Assembly: GCF_022271405.1 (NCBI RefSeq)
Contig: NZ_JAJNAL010000022.1
Coordinates: 24,761 to 88,760, forward strand
DNA from: Rhodopseudomonas infernalis
GTDB lineage: Bacteria; Pseudomonadota; Alphaproteobacteria; Rhizobiales; Xanthobacteraceae
Direction: 5' to 3'
DNA: 64,000 bases
Part shown: piece after piece, positions 35,745-44,448 of the stretch
Layout: each line of letters starts with the position of its first letter
Numbering within the stretch: the stretch's first letter is position 1
The notes under the pieces: generated by a model
What the model saw: only the letters and a program-made list of their open reading frames with translations
The model's database searches: none
Told to the model about the DNA's origin: nothing
Position numbers and translations under genes: made by a program

Positions 35745-36770
35745 ATGATGTCGGTTCAACTGAAGCGAACTGCACTACGGCTGATCTTCGCCGCGACCGC
35801 GGTAGCGGCGATGGCGCTGCCCGCACGCGCGCAGCAGGGGCTCGACGAGCCGTTCCAGGCGCCGTTCAAGGCGGCGCTGGCCGGCAAGACCGTCGCCTAT
35901 ATTCCGGTGGCGATGAATTTCGACCTCACGGAAGGCTGGTTCGCCGGCGTCAAGCGCGAGCTCGAGCCGTTCGGCATGAAGGTGATCGTGCGCGATCCGA
36001 ACTGGAGCACCAGCGCCGGCGCGCAGGCGCTGACGACGCTGATCTCGGAGAAGCCGGCGGCGATCATCGTGCACAATCCCGACGTGCAGACCTACGCCAA
36101 GCTGCTGCAGCGCGCCGAGAAGGAAGGCATCTTCATCATCCAGATCAACATGGGCTCGGTGTATCGCAGCTCCGCCTTCGTCGGCGCGAACTGGATCGAG
36201 GTCGGCGAGCGCGCCACCGAGGCGGTGGTGAAGGCCTGCGAAGGCAAGTCCGGCAAGGTCGCGATCATGCAGGGCGCGTTGTCGGCGGCGACCTCGGCCT
36301 ATACGCTGAAGGGCGTCGAGAACGTGCTGGCCAAGCATCCGGAGATCAAGGTGGTGTCGTCTCAGGCGGCCGACTGGGACGCGGCCAAGGCCAAGGCGAT
36401 CACCCAGACCGTGCTGAAGCAGAACCCGGATTTGTGCGGAATCGTCGGCTTCTGGGACGGCATGGACATCGGCACCGCAGCGGCGGTCAAGGAAGCGGGC
36501 CTCACCGGCAAGGTGTTCGTCGCCACCTCGGGCGGCGGCGAGCGCAAGGGCGCCTGCGAGCTGGTGAAGTCGGGCGCGTTCGATCTCAACCTCAGCTACG
36601 ACGTGCCGATCCAGGCCGCCGACATGGCGGCGATGATCAAGTGGCTGCTGTCGTCCGGCGTCAAGCCGGGCGAGGTGAAGGGCTCGATCTACACCACGTT
36701 GATCCCGATCACCAAGGAGAACGCCAGCTCCGACACCGCGTGCTGGAATCTCAGCGACCTGAAGAAGTAG
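35745..36770 (+). CDS. sugar-type ABC transporter substrate-binding protein
   Basis: 341 residues. Signal peptide ends ALPARAQQ (cleavage about residue 30). The mature domain is of the Peripla_BP_4 (ribose-binding) class: KTVAYIPVAMNFDLTEGWFAG, a hinge region with AIIVHNPDVQTYAKLLQRA, and GFWDGMDIGTAAAVKEAG in the second lobe. GGGAGG precedes the ATG at 35745; the ATG one codon later is also possible. A hairpin follows at 36793-36815, before the fused permease gene. The ligand may be a sugar, polyol or sugar-acid; sequence alone cannot tell. Confidence 0.92.
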   Translation: MMSVQLKRTALRLIFAATAVAAMALPARAQQGLDEPFQAPFKAALAGKTVAYIPVAMNFDLTEGWFAGVKRELEPFGMKVIVRDPNWSTSAGAQALTTLISEKPAAIIVHNPDVQTYAKLLQRAEKEGIFIIQINMGSVYRSSAFVGANWIEVGERATEAVVKACEGKSGKVAIMQGALSAATSAYTLKGVENVLAKHPEIKVVSSQAADWDAAKAKAITQTVLKQNPDLCGIVGFWDGMDIGTAAAVKEAGLTGKVFVATSGGGERKGACELVKSGAFDLNLSYDVPIQAADMAAMIKWLLSSGVKPGEVKGSIYTTLIPITKENASSDTACWNLSDLKK

Positions 36771-36792
36771 CGCACGCGTTTTCCGATCCAGC

Positions 36793-36815
36793 GCCGCCCG
36801 CGTATTGCGGGCGGC
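36793..36815 (+). other. intercistronic hairpin after binding-protein gene
   Basis: Perfect 9-bp stem GCCGCCCGC / GCGGGCGGC with a 5-base loop, 22 bases after the binding-protein stop, no T-run. Its position matches that of the hairpin at 939-959 and suggests control of relative expression within the operon. Confidence 0.6.
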
Positions 36816-36866
36816 CGCTGCGGGCGCGCGCCCTCACATCGGCGACCATCCAGTCCAGCGGGCACC

Positions 36867-38984
36867 ATGCAAGAAACTCTCGTCAAGTTTAAGTCGCGCT
36901 ACTGGCCGGATCATCTGCTCGGCGAGATCCTGTCGAAGCGGTGGACCGAAACCGCGATCCCGATGATCGTGCTGATCGTGGTAGCGGTTGCGCTCAGCCG
37001 CGCGATCCCCGGCTTCCTGTCGCCCGCGTCGCTCGGCGACACCGCGCGGCAGGCCGGCGAGATCGGCTTCGTGGTGCTCGGCATTGCGCTCGTCGTGATC
37101 GTCGGCGGCATCGATTTGTCGGTCGGCTCGATGTTCGCGCTGTGCGACTTCTGCGCGCTGTATTGCCTCAACGTGCTGAACTGGCCGGTGCCGGCGGTGA
37201 TCGTCGCCACCATCGCCTGCGGCGCACTGCTCGGCAGCATCAACGGCATCCTGATCGGCTATCTGCGGCTGCGGGCCTTCATCACCACGCTGATCACGCT
37301 GATCATCTTCCGCTCCGCCTACGATCTGCTGCTGGTCGGCAATTCGGTCAAGATCGCCTCGTCGATGCCGGACTTTCCGTTGTGGGACTTCATCGGCGGC
37401 GGCGACGTGTTCGGCGTCCCGAGCGTGGCGCTGCTGTATGTCGTGATCGCGATCTTCGGCCATATCTTCCTGACGCGGCTGCGACCGGGCTGGCACATCA
37501 CCGCGATCGGCGGATCGCGCCGCTCGGCATATAATTCCGGCATCCCGGTCCGCCGCACCATCGCGCTGTGCTACGTTGCCAGCGGCGCCCTGACCGCGAT
37601 CGGCGCGCTGTTCTTCGCCGCAAGGCTCGGCACCGTCGGCGGCGACGTGGGCGTCGGACTCGAAGTCACGGTGCTGACCGCGACCGTGCTCGGCGGCATC
37701 ACGCTCGGCGGCGGCAAGGGCTCGGTCGCCAAGGCGCTCGCCGGCACGCTGATCGTGCTGCTGATCACCAACGGTCTGACCACGCTGTCGGTGCGCGGCG
37801 GCTATAACCGCATGGTGCTGGCGTCCATCCTGCTGGTCGCGGCGATGATCGACATCCGCTGGCTGAAGAATCGCAACCGCATCATCAGCAAGGTCTATGT
37901 AGCGCCGGCCTATCACTACCTGCCGCCGCCGCCGTCGACCGAGATCGGCAAGGGCGGGCCGTTCGAGCAGAACGACAAGCTGCGCGACGTCTCGCTGATC
38001 GGTCTCGGCAAGATCGAGGCGCCCGAGGACGTGATCCTCGACCGCCACGACAACCTCTATGCCGGCTCGCGGCACGGCGATATCATGAAGTTCCATGCGC
38101 CGGACTACACCCGGATGGAGGTGTTCGCGCATATCGGCGGCCAGCCGCTGGGCATGGCGTTCGACCGCAACGACAATTTGTACTGCTGCATCGGCGGCAT
38201 GGGGCTGTATCGGATCACGCCGGACGGCAAGGTCGAAAAGGCGACCGACGAAACCAACCGCAGCCTGTGGTCGGTCAACGATGACAGCCGATTGCGGCTC
38301 GCCGACGATCTCGACATGGCCGACGACGGCCGGATCTTCTTCTCGGAAGCCACCGTGCGTTACGAGATGGACGAGTGGCCGGTCGACGGCCTCGAGGCGC
38401 GCGGCAACGGTCGCATCATCTGCTACGATCCGAACACCAACACCACCCGCACCGTGCTGCGTGGGCTGAAATTCCCCAACGGCATCGCGATCGCCAGCGA
38501 CCGCCAGTCGATCCTGTTCGCCGAAACCTTCGGCTGCTCGATCAAGCGCTATTGGTTCGACGGGCCGAAATCCGGCAAGGTCGAAGTGGTGATGGACAAT
38601 CTGCCGGGCTATCCGGACAACATCAATCTCGCCTCGGATGGCAACTACTGGCTGGCTTTGGTCGGGATGCGTTCGCCTGCGCTCGATCTGGCCTGGCGGA
38701 TGCCGGACTTCCGCCGCCGCATGGGCAAGCGTCTGCCGGTCGACGAATGGCTGTTCCCGAACATCAACACCGGCTGCGTCGTCAAATTCAACGAGCAGGG
38801 CCAGATCCTCGAATCCTTCTGGGACCTGTCGGGCGCCAATCATCCGATGATCACCTCGATGCGCGAGCATCGCGGCCATCTCTATCTCGGCGGCATCGCC
38901 AACAACCGCATCGGCCGCTACAAGTTAGAGGGCGCCGACCCGAACTTCGTGCAGTACGACAAGCGATGGGGGAAACAGGCATGA
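36867..38984 (+). CDS. ABC transporter permease fused to a beta-propeller domain (strictosidine synthase/SMP-30-like)
   Basis: 705 residues. Residues 1-335 are a sugar-type permease (IVGGIDLSVGSMFAL, AIGGSRRSAYNSGIPV, LGGITLGGGKGSVAKA). After the last hydrophobic segment a basic stretch (RWLKNRNR, ~330-337) and a proline-rich linker (LPPPPS) lead to a propeller domain (~380-705) with APEDVILDRHDNLYAG, GGQPLGMAFDRNDNLY, LADDLDMADDGRIFFSE, KFPNGIAIASD and LPGYPDNINLASDGNYW. These are hallmarks of the strictosidine synthase-like/SMP-30 lactonase group. The basic residues after the last membrane segment put the propeller in the cytoplasm by the positive-inside rule. The TGA overlaps the next ATG. 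No frame break separates the parts. Confidence 0.92.
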   Translation: MQETLVKFKSRYWPDHLLGEILSKRWTETAIPMIVLIVVAVALSRAIPGFLSPASLGDTARQAGEIGFVVLGIALVVIVGGIDLSVGSMFALCDFCALYCLNVLNWPVPAVIVATIACGALLGSINGILIGYLRLRAFITTLITLIIFRSAYDLLLVGNSVKIASSMPDFPLWDFIGGGDVFGVPSVALLYVVIAIFGHIFLTRLRPGWHITAIGGSRRSAYNSGIPVRRTIALCYVASGALTAIGALFFAARLGTVGGDVGVGLEVTVLTATVLGGITLGGGKGSVAKALAGTLIVLLITNGLTTLSVRGGYNRMVLASILLVAAMIDIRWLKNRNRIISKVYVAPAYHYLPPPPSTEIGKGGPFEQNDKLRDVSLIGLGKIEAPEDVILDRHDNLYAGSRHGDIMKFHAPDYTRMEVFAHIGGQPLGMAFDRNDNLYCCIGGMGLYRITPDGKVEKATDETNRSLWSVNDDSRLRLADDLDMADDGRIFFSEATVRYEMDEWPVDGLEARGNGRIICYDPNTNTTRTVLRGLKFPNGIAIASDRQSILFAETFGCSIKRYWFDGPKSGKVEVVMDNLPGYPDNINLASDGNYWLALVGMRSPALDLAWRMPDFRRRMGKRLPVDEWLFPNINTGCVVKFNEQGQILESFWDLSGANHPMITSMREHRGHLYLGGIANNRIGRYKLEGADPNFVQYDKRWGKQA

Positions 38985-40069
38985 TCCCGGCGCTTCGCGA
39001 ATTCGCGCATCGCTTCCTCGGCCGCGGCGAGGGCGCCATCACGGTGCCGCCGTTCGACGGCGCGCTGAAGCCGAACCAGGCGCTCGAACACGCCGAGACG
39101 GTCGCCGAGCTACCCGCAGCCGAAGACCTCGCCACGGATGGCACCGTGCTCTATGTCGCGGATGGCGATGCGGTGCTGCGGATGGAGGGCGACAAGCTCA
39201 CGCCGGTCCGCCGCTTCGAGCAGCCGCTGACGGCGCTGTGCGCGCTGCCGGACGGCCGGCTCGCCGTCGCACTGGCCGGGCGAGAGGTGCGGGTGTTCGC
39301 GCCGGGTGACGGCGCCGACATCGTGATCAACGGCTCCGGCATGACCGCGGTGAATGCGCTCGCGCCTGGACGCAGCGGCACCTTGCTGGCGACCGACGGC
39401 TCGACCGAACGGGCCTATGCGGAATGGGGCCGCGATCTGCTCAGTCGTGGGCGCAGCGGCCGGCTGCTGTCGATCGATCTCGCCTCGCGAAAGGTCGAGG
39501 TCGTCGCGTCGGGTCTGCGTTACGCATTCGGCGCGGCGGCTTCCGGCGATGCGGTGCTGGTCAGCGAGAGCTGGAGCCATCAGCTGATCGCGATCGGCGA
39601 CGGTGCCGCCAAGCCGGTGCTCGATCATCTGCCGATGTATCCGTCGCGGCTGACGCCGGCGCCGGACGGCGGTTTCTGGCTCACCGCCTTCACGGCGCGG
39701 ACGCAACTGATCGAATTCGTGCTGCGCGAAGCCACCTATCGCCGCCGGATGATGGCGGAGATCGATCCGGAATTCTGGATCGTGCCGCGGCTGCGGGCCG
39801 GGCAGTCGTTCCGTGAACCGATGCAGGGCGCGCATCTGAAGACCATGGGCGTCATCAAGCCGTGGGCGCCGCCGCGATCCTACGGCCTCGTGGTGCGGCT
39901 CGGCCGCGACTACGCGCCGCTGTATTCGCTGCACAGCCGCGTCGACGGCAGCAATCACGGCGTGGTCGCCGCGGTCGAGATCGCGGGCAGCCTCTACGTT
40001 CTCGCCAAGGGACCGGGCCGGCTGCTGCGCATCAAGCTCTCCGAGGTCGAAGGCGAGGTCGGCGCATGA
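38981..40069 (+). CDS. second beta-propeller protein (strictosidine synthase/SMP-30-like)
   Basis: 362 residues from the ATG at 38981, which overlaps the fused permease gene by 4 bases. No signal peptide, so cytoplasmic. It looks like a diverged relative of the propeller fused to the permease: AEDLATDGTVLYVADG, a second blade ALCALPDGRLAVALAG, YAFGAAASGDAVLVSESWSH, and LPMYPSRLTPAPDGGFWLT aligned with the other's LPGYPDNINLASDGNYWLA. The long upstream frame from 38375 is a shadow. A lactonase or related hydrolase acting on the imported compound is plausible; metal ligands cannot be assigned confidently. Its stop overlaps the ATPase start. Confidence 0.87.
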   Translation: MIPALREFAHRFLGRGEGAITVPPFDGALKPNQALEHAETVAELPAAEDLATDGTVLYVADGDAVLRMEGDKLTPVRRFEQPLTALCALPDGRLAVALAGREVRVFAPGDGADIVINGSGMTAVNALAPGRSGTLLATDGSTERAYAEWGRDLLSRGRSGRLLSIDLASRKVEVVASGLRYAFGAAASGDAVLVSESWSHQLIAIGDGAAKPVLDHLPMYPSRLTPAPDGGFWLTAFTARTQLIEFVLREATYRRRMMAEIDPEFWIVPRLRAGQSFREPMQGAHLKTMGVIKPWAPPRSYGLVVRLGRDYAPLYSLHSRVDGSNHGVVAAVEIAGSLYVLAKGPGRLLRIKLSEVEGEVGA

Positions 40070-41562
40070 CGGACAATGTTCTCGAATTCCGTAAGGCGAC
40101 CAAGCTGTATTCCGGCGTGCCGGCGATCGACTCGGTCGACTTCCAACTGCGCCGCGGCGAGATCCACGCTCTGGTCGGCGAGAACGGCGCCGGCAAGTCG
40201 ACGCTGACCAAGGCGATGGCCGGCGTGGTGACTCTGACCTCCGGCATGATGCTGGTCGACGGCAAGGAGGTCGCGCCGAAGACCCCGCTTGAAGCGCGGC
40301 ATCTCGGCATCGGTATGGTGTTTCAGGAGAACAGCCTGGTGCCGACCATGACGGTGGCGCAGAATCTGTTTCTCGGACAGGAGAAGTTCTACAACCGGCT
40401 GCGCGGCATCTACATCGCCGCCCAGCAGTTCCTGCAGTCGCTGAACTTCGACGTGACGCCGACTGCGACAGTGGGGATGCTGGGCGCGGCGCAGAAGCAG
40501 ATGGTCGAGATCGCCCGCGCGGTGCTGCATCAGGCCAAGGTCATCATCTTCGACGAGCCGACCGCGACGCTGACGCCGGAGGAGAAGAAGTACTTCTTCG
40601 ACCTGGTGCGCGACCTGAAGAAGCGCGGCGTGTCGATCGTGTTCATCTCGCACGCGCTGGAAGAGGCGCTGCTGCTCGCCGACCGCATCACCGTGCTGCG
40701 CGACAGCAAGCACGTCGTCACCGACGACGCCCGCAATTTCGATCGCGATCGCATCATCCAGGCGATGGTTGGACGCGATCTGTCGAACACGCTGTACGGC
40801 ACGCGCAAGGCCACGGTGCGCCCGGCCGGCGAGCGGATGCTGACGATCCAGAATCTGAAGCTGGCGCCGATGGTGAAGAACAATTCGCTGTCGATCTTCG
40901 CCGGCCAGATCACCGGCGTATTCGGCCTGGTCGGGGCGGGGCGGACCGAGACCTTCAAGATCGCCGCCGGCGTGCTCAAGCGCGACATGTTCCACGGCGG
41001 CGAGATCCTGCTGCGCGGCGAGCCGGTACGCTACCGCGTGCCGGCGCCTGCGGTGAAGGACGGCATCGCCTACATCACCGAGGACCGCAAAGTCGAAGGC
41101 TTCTTCGAGACGATGTCGATCGCCCGCAACGTCTATCTCGGGCTGCTCGCCAAGTTTCCCGGCGGCCGCTTCCTGCTGTCGCGCCGCGAGGCACAGACCA
41201 GCGGCGAGGACTGGATCAAGCGGCTCAACGTCCGGGCGATCAGCACCAAGGCCAAGGTGGTGGAACTATCCGGCGGCAATCAGCAGAAGGTCGTGATCGC
41301 CAAATCGCTCGCGCAGGATCCGAGCGTGGTGATTTTCGACGAGCCAACCCGCGGCGTCGATGTCGGCGCCATCGTCGAGATTCACGAACTGATCAACCGG
41401 CTCGCCGACGAGGGAAGGGCGGTGGTGGTGATCTCGTCCTATCTGCCGGAAATTCTGGCGCTGTCCGATCGCATTCTGGTCAGCCGACAAGGCAAGGTGG
41501 TCGAGGAATTCTCCTGCCTGGACGCGACCGAAGAGAAAATCATGTACGCCGCCATCCATTGA
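40066..41562 (+). CDS. sugar-type ABC transporter ATP-binding protein (RbsA family, two ATPase domains)
   Basis: 498 residues with two ABC domains. Domain 1: Walker A GENGAGKS, signature position LGAAQKQM (the usual serine is glycine), Walker B VIIFDEPTATL, switch ISHAL. Domain 2: the degenerate Walker A GLVGAGRTE normal for RbsA, signature LSGGNQQK, Walker B VVIFDEPTRGVDVG. This is the single energising subunit for the two permeases encoded upstream. The ATG overlaps the propeller gene by 4 bases. It is the last gene of the operon. Confidence 0.93.
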   Translation: MTDNVLEFRKATKLYSGVPAIDSVDFQLRRGEIHALVGENGAGKSTLTKAMAGVVTLTSGMMLVDGKEVAPKTPLEARHLGIGMVFQENSLVPTMTVAQNLFLGQEKFYNRLRGIYIAAQQFLQSLNFDVTPTATVGMLGAAQKQMVEIARAVLHQAKVIIFDEPTATLTPEEKKYFFDLVRDLKKRGVSIVFISHALEEALLLADRITVLRDSKHVVTDDARNFDRDRIIQAMVGRDLSNTLYGTRKATVRPAGERMLTIQNLKLAPMVKNNSLSIFAGQITGVFGLVGAGRTETFKIAAGVLKRDMFHGGEILLRGEPVRYRVPAPAVKDGIAYITEDRKVEGFFETMSIARNVYLGLLAKFPGGRFLLSRREAQTSGEDWIKRLNVRAISTKAKVVELSGGNQQKVVIAKSLAQDPSVVIFDEPTRGVDVGAIVEIHELINRLADEGRAVVVISSYLPEILALSDRILVSRQGKVVEEFSCLDATEEKIMYAAIH

Positions 41563-41690
41563 TGGGCGCCGGGATCGCGCACGCGACTGCGCCGGTTGTT
41601 TAGGGCACCGGCTCGCGCGATAGCGTGATCGCCGCTCGCCTCGCGCCAGGCCATGCGACGCCAGGACGAGGCGTGTGGCCTCTGGACGTT

Positions 41691-41716
41691 TTGACAAACG
41701 CTGTTTGTTAATGACA
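41691..41716 (+). promoter_or_regulatory. promoter/operator candidate upstream of the kinase gene
   Basis: TTGACA (41691-41696) is a perfect -35 element; 17 bases later there is a weak -10-like ACAAAT. A perfect dyad ACAAAC-GCT-GTTTGT (41694-41708) overlaps it and could be an operator. The TTGACA and dyad are seen directly; function is inferred. Confidence 0.4.
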
Positions 41717-41843
41717 AATGCAACCTTCCGGCGCGGCAAACGTTATGAGCGTGGCGTTCGTAGAAGTTCCGGGTCGGCACCTTCCGCGTCGCGTCCCATC
41801 ACGCACCGGCACGCTAACAACATCATGGATTCAGACGCCGACC

Positions 41844-44429
41844 GTGCCTGACACCCTCTTTGGTTTGCTGGAATCTGACGGGATGAGCGCAGCCGTGCAG
41901 TCGCACGACTGGTCTTGCACGCCGCTGGGCCCGTGGGACGGCTGGCCGCCGCCGCTGCGCGTGAGCGCGGCCACGATGCTGGCCTCGGCCATCCCATCCT
42001 TCATCGTCTGGGGCCCCGAGCAGACGCTGCTTTACAACGACGGCTATGTGGAACTGCTGGCCAGCCGGCATCCCGATGCGCTCGGACGCAGTTTCCGGGA
42101 CGTATGGCCGGAAATCTGGTCGGATCTCGAGCCGCTGGTGACGCGGGCCTATGGGGGCGAAGCGCTTTCGCAGCAGAATCTGCCGCTGCGGATACAGCGC
42201 AAGGGCTACGCGGAAGAGACCTGGTTCACCTATTTCTACACTCCGATCCGCCTCGACGACGGCGGCAGCATCGGCGGTTTTTTCTGCGGATGTCTCGAAA
42301 ACACCGAGTCGATGCGCAACGCCAAGGCGCTTGAGGAGGCCAATGCCAAACTGCAGCAGGCGCTCCGCGACCAGAGCGCCGCCAACGACGCCGTTGGTCG
42401 TAGCGAGGCGCGCTACCGGGCGCTGTTCGAGGCGATCGACGACGGTTTCTGCATCATCGAATTCTTCGACGGTCCGCACGGTCCGCTGAGTGACTACACG
42501 CATATCGAAGCAAATGCCGGCTATGAGAAGCAGACCGGCATCCCCAATATCGTTGGCCGGACGTTGCGAGACCTGGTGCCGGACGAGGCCGACGGCTGGG
42601 CCGAACTGTATCGCAGCGTGCTCGTCACCGGTCAGCCGCTGCATTTCGAGCGCGAATTTCTCGCGGTGAACCGCATCATCGAAGTATCGGCGACGCGGAT
42701 CGAGCCGCCGGAGCTGCGTCAGGTCTCGGTGCTGTTCCGCGACATCACCGCGCGCAAGCGCGCCGAGGCCGCCTTGCGCGAGAGCGAAAGGATCGCGCGC
42801 GAGAACGTGCAGCGTGTCCAGCTCGCGCTCGCCGCAGGCGCCATCATCGGCACCTGGTTGTGGGACCTGCCGAGCGACCGCTTCACCGTCGACGAGGCGT
42901 TCGCGCTCTCGTTCGGTCTCGATCCGAAAAAAGGTCGCAACGGCCTCAGCCTCGCCCAGGTCGTCGAAACGGTTCATCCCGATGACCAGGCCGCGCTAGC
43001 CGCCGCGATCGACGAGGCCATCCGCCGCGGCGGACCCTACGCGCATCAGTACCGGGTGCGCCGTGCCGATGGAAAGTACTACTGGCTCGAGGCCAACGGC
43101 CGCGTCGATCTCGGCGCCGACGGCACGCCGCTCAGCTTCCCCGGCGTGCTGATCGACATCGAGGATCGCCGCGTGCTGGTCGAGGAGCGCGACCGCGCCA
43201 TCGCCGAGCTGCGCGCGCTCAACGAGACGCTGGAGCAGCGCATCGCCGAAAGTCGCGCCGAGCTGATGCGCTCCGAAGAGCAGCTTCGGCAATCGCAGAA
43301 AATGGAAGCGGTCGGCCAGCTCACCGGCGGCCTGGCGCACGACTTCAACAATCTGCTCGCCGGCATCTCCGGCAGCCTGGAGATGATGAACACCCGGATC
43401 CGTCAGGGCCGACTGGGCGACGTCGACAAATACATGGTCGCTGCGCAGGGCGCGGTGAAGCGCGCAGCGTCGCTGACGCATCGGCTGCTCGCCTTTGCGC
43501 GCCGCCAGACGTTGACCCCGACGGCTGCCAACGTCAACCGGCTGGTGAGCGGGATGCTCGATCTCGTGCAGCGCACGGTAGGGCCGGGCATTGAGGTGCA
43601 GCACGTCGGCGCCACCGGGCTGTGGGCGGTGCTGGTCGACGTGCCGCAGCTCGAAAGCGCGCTGCTCAACCTGTGCATCAATGCCCGCGACGCGATGCCG
43701 GACGGCGGCAAGATCACGATCGAGACCGGCAATCGCTGGATCGATCGTGCGCAGGCGAATATCTACGATATTCCGACCGGACAATACGTCTCGCTGTGCG
43801 TGTCCGACACCGGCACCGGCATGACGCGCGACGTCATCGGCAAGGCGTTCGATCCGTTCTTCACCACCAAACCGATTGGCAAGGGCACCGGGCTCGGCCT
43901 GTCGATGATCTACGGCTTTGCGCAGCAGTCCGGCGGGCAGGTGCGGATCTATTCCGAGGTCGGCCAAGGCACGATGGTGTGCATCTATCTGCCCCGGCAC
44001 CGGGGCGAAGAGGAGGACGACGAGCGCAGTCCGGACTCCGGCGTGATCTCCTTCGCCGAGGCCGGCGAAACGGTGCTGATCGTCGACGACGAACCCACGG
44101 TGCGGATGCTCGTCTCTGATGTGCTCGGCGATCTCGGTTACACCGCGCTGGAGGCCGCCGACAGCGTCGGCGGACTGAAATTGCTGCAATCCGACGCGCG
44201 GATCGACCTGCTGGTGACCGACGTCGGCCTGCCGGGCGGGATGAACGGTCGGCAATTGGCCGACGCCGCCCGCGAGACGCGGCCCGACCTCAACGTGCTG
44301 TTCATCACCGGCTTTGCCGAGAACGCGCTGCTCAACAACGGCCAACTCGAGCCGGGCATGGCGGTGCTGACCAAGCCGTTCGCGGTCGACACGCTGGCGG
44401 CGCGGATCCGCGAACTGATTTCGAAGTAA
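41844..44429 (+). CDS. PAS-domain hybrid histidine kinase with C-terminal receiver
   Basis: 861 residues if started at the GTG at 41844; upstream in-frame ATGs at 41718 and 41745 are possible, but that region lacks coding character. No membrane segments, so cytoplasmic. Order: an N-terminal PAS-like sensor (HDWSCTPLGPWDGWPPPLR), a PAS region (~190-300), a third PAS (~320-440), a coiled coil, a HisKA domain with phospho-acceptor H499 in GLAHDFNNLL, an HATPase with NLCINARDAM and GTGLGLSMIYGF, and a receiver domain with D793 in LLVTDVGLPGG and a K in LTKPF. It signals by autophosphorylation and internal transfer; no response regulator is adjacent. It is convergent with the GGDEF-EAL gene, 19 bases away. 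Confidence 0.9.
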   Translation: MPDTLFGLLESDGMSAAVQSHDWSCTPLGPWDGWPPPLRVSAATMLASAIPSFIVWGPEQTLLYNDGYVELLASRHPDALGRSFRDVWPEIWSDLEPLVTRAYGGEALSQQNLPLRIQRKGYAEETWFTYFYTPIRLDDGGSIGGFFCGCLENTESMRNAKALEEANAKLQQALRDQSAANDAVGRSEARYRALFEAIDDGFCIIEFFDGPHGPLSDYTHIEANAGYEKQTGIPNIVGRTLRDLVPDEADGWAELYRSVLVTGQPLHFEREFLAVNRIIEVSATRIEPPELRQVSVLFRDITARKRAEAALRESERIARENVQRVQLALAAGAIIGTWLWDLPSDRFTVDEAFALSFGLDPKKGRNGLSLAQVVETVHPDDQAALAAAIDEAIRRGGPYAHQYRVRRADGKYYWLEANGRVDLGADGTPLSFPGVLIDIEDRRVLVEERDRAIAELRALNETLEQRIAESRAELMRSEEQLRQSQKMEAVGQLTGGLAHDFNNLLAGISGSLEMMNTRIRQGRLGDVDKYMVAAQGAVKRAASLTHRLLAFARRQTLTPTAANVNRLVSGMLDLVQRTVGPGIEVQHVGATGLWAVLVDVPQLESALLNLCINARDAMPDGGKITIETGNRWIDRAQANIYDIPTGQYVSLCVSDTGTGMTRDVIGKAFDPFFTTKPIGKGTGLGLSMIYGFAQQSGGQVRIYSEVGQGTMVCIYLPRHRGEEEDDERSPDSGVISFAEAGETVLIVDDEPTVRMLVSDVLGDLGYTALEAADSVGGLKLLQSDARIDLLVTDVGLPGGMNGRQLADAARETRPDLNVLFITGFAENALLNNGQLEPGMAVLTKPFAVDTLAARIRELISK

Positions 44430-44448
44430 TCACGTCGCAACACCTTCG

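Noticed and set aside
36834..38879. 681-residue open frame on the minus strand
   Set aside because: It is antisense to the permease-propeller fusion and shows the same His/Arg/Asp-rich shadow composition.
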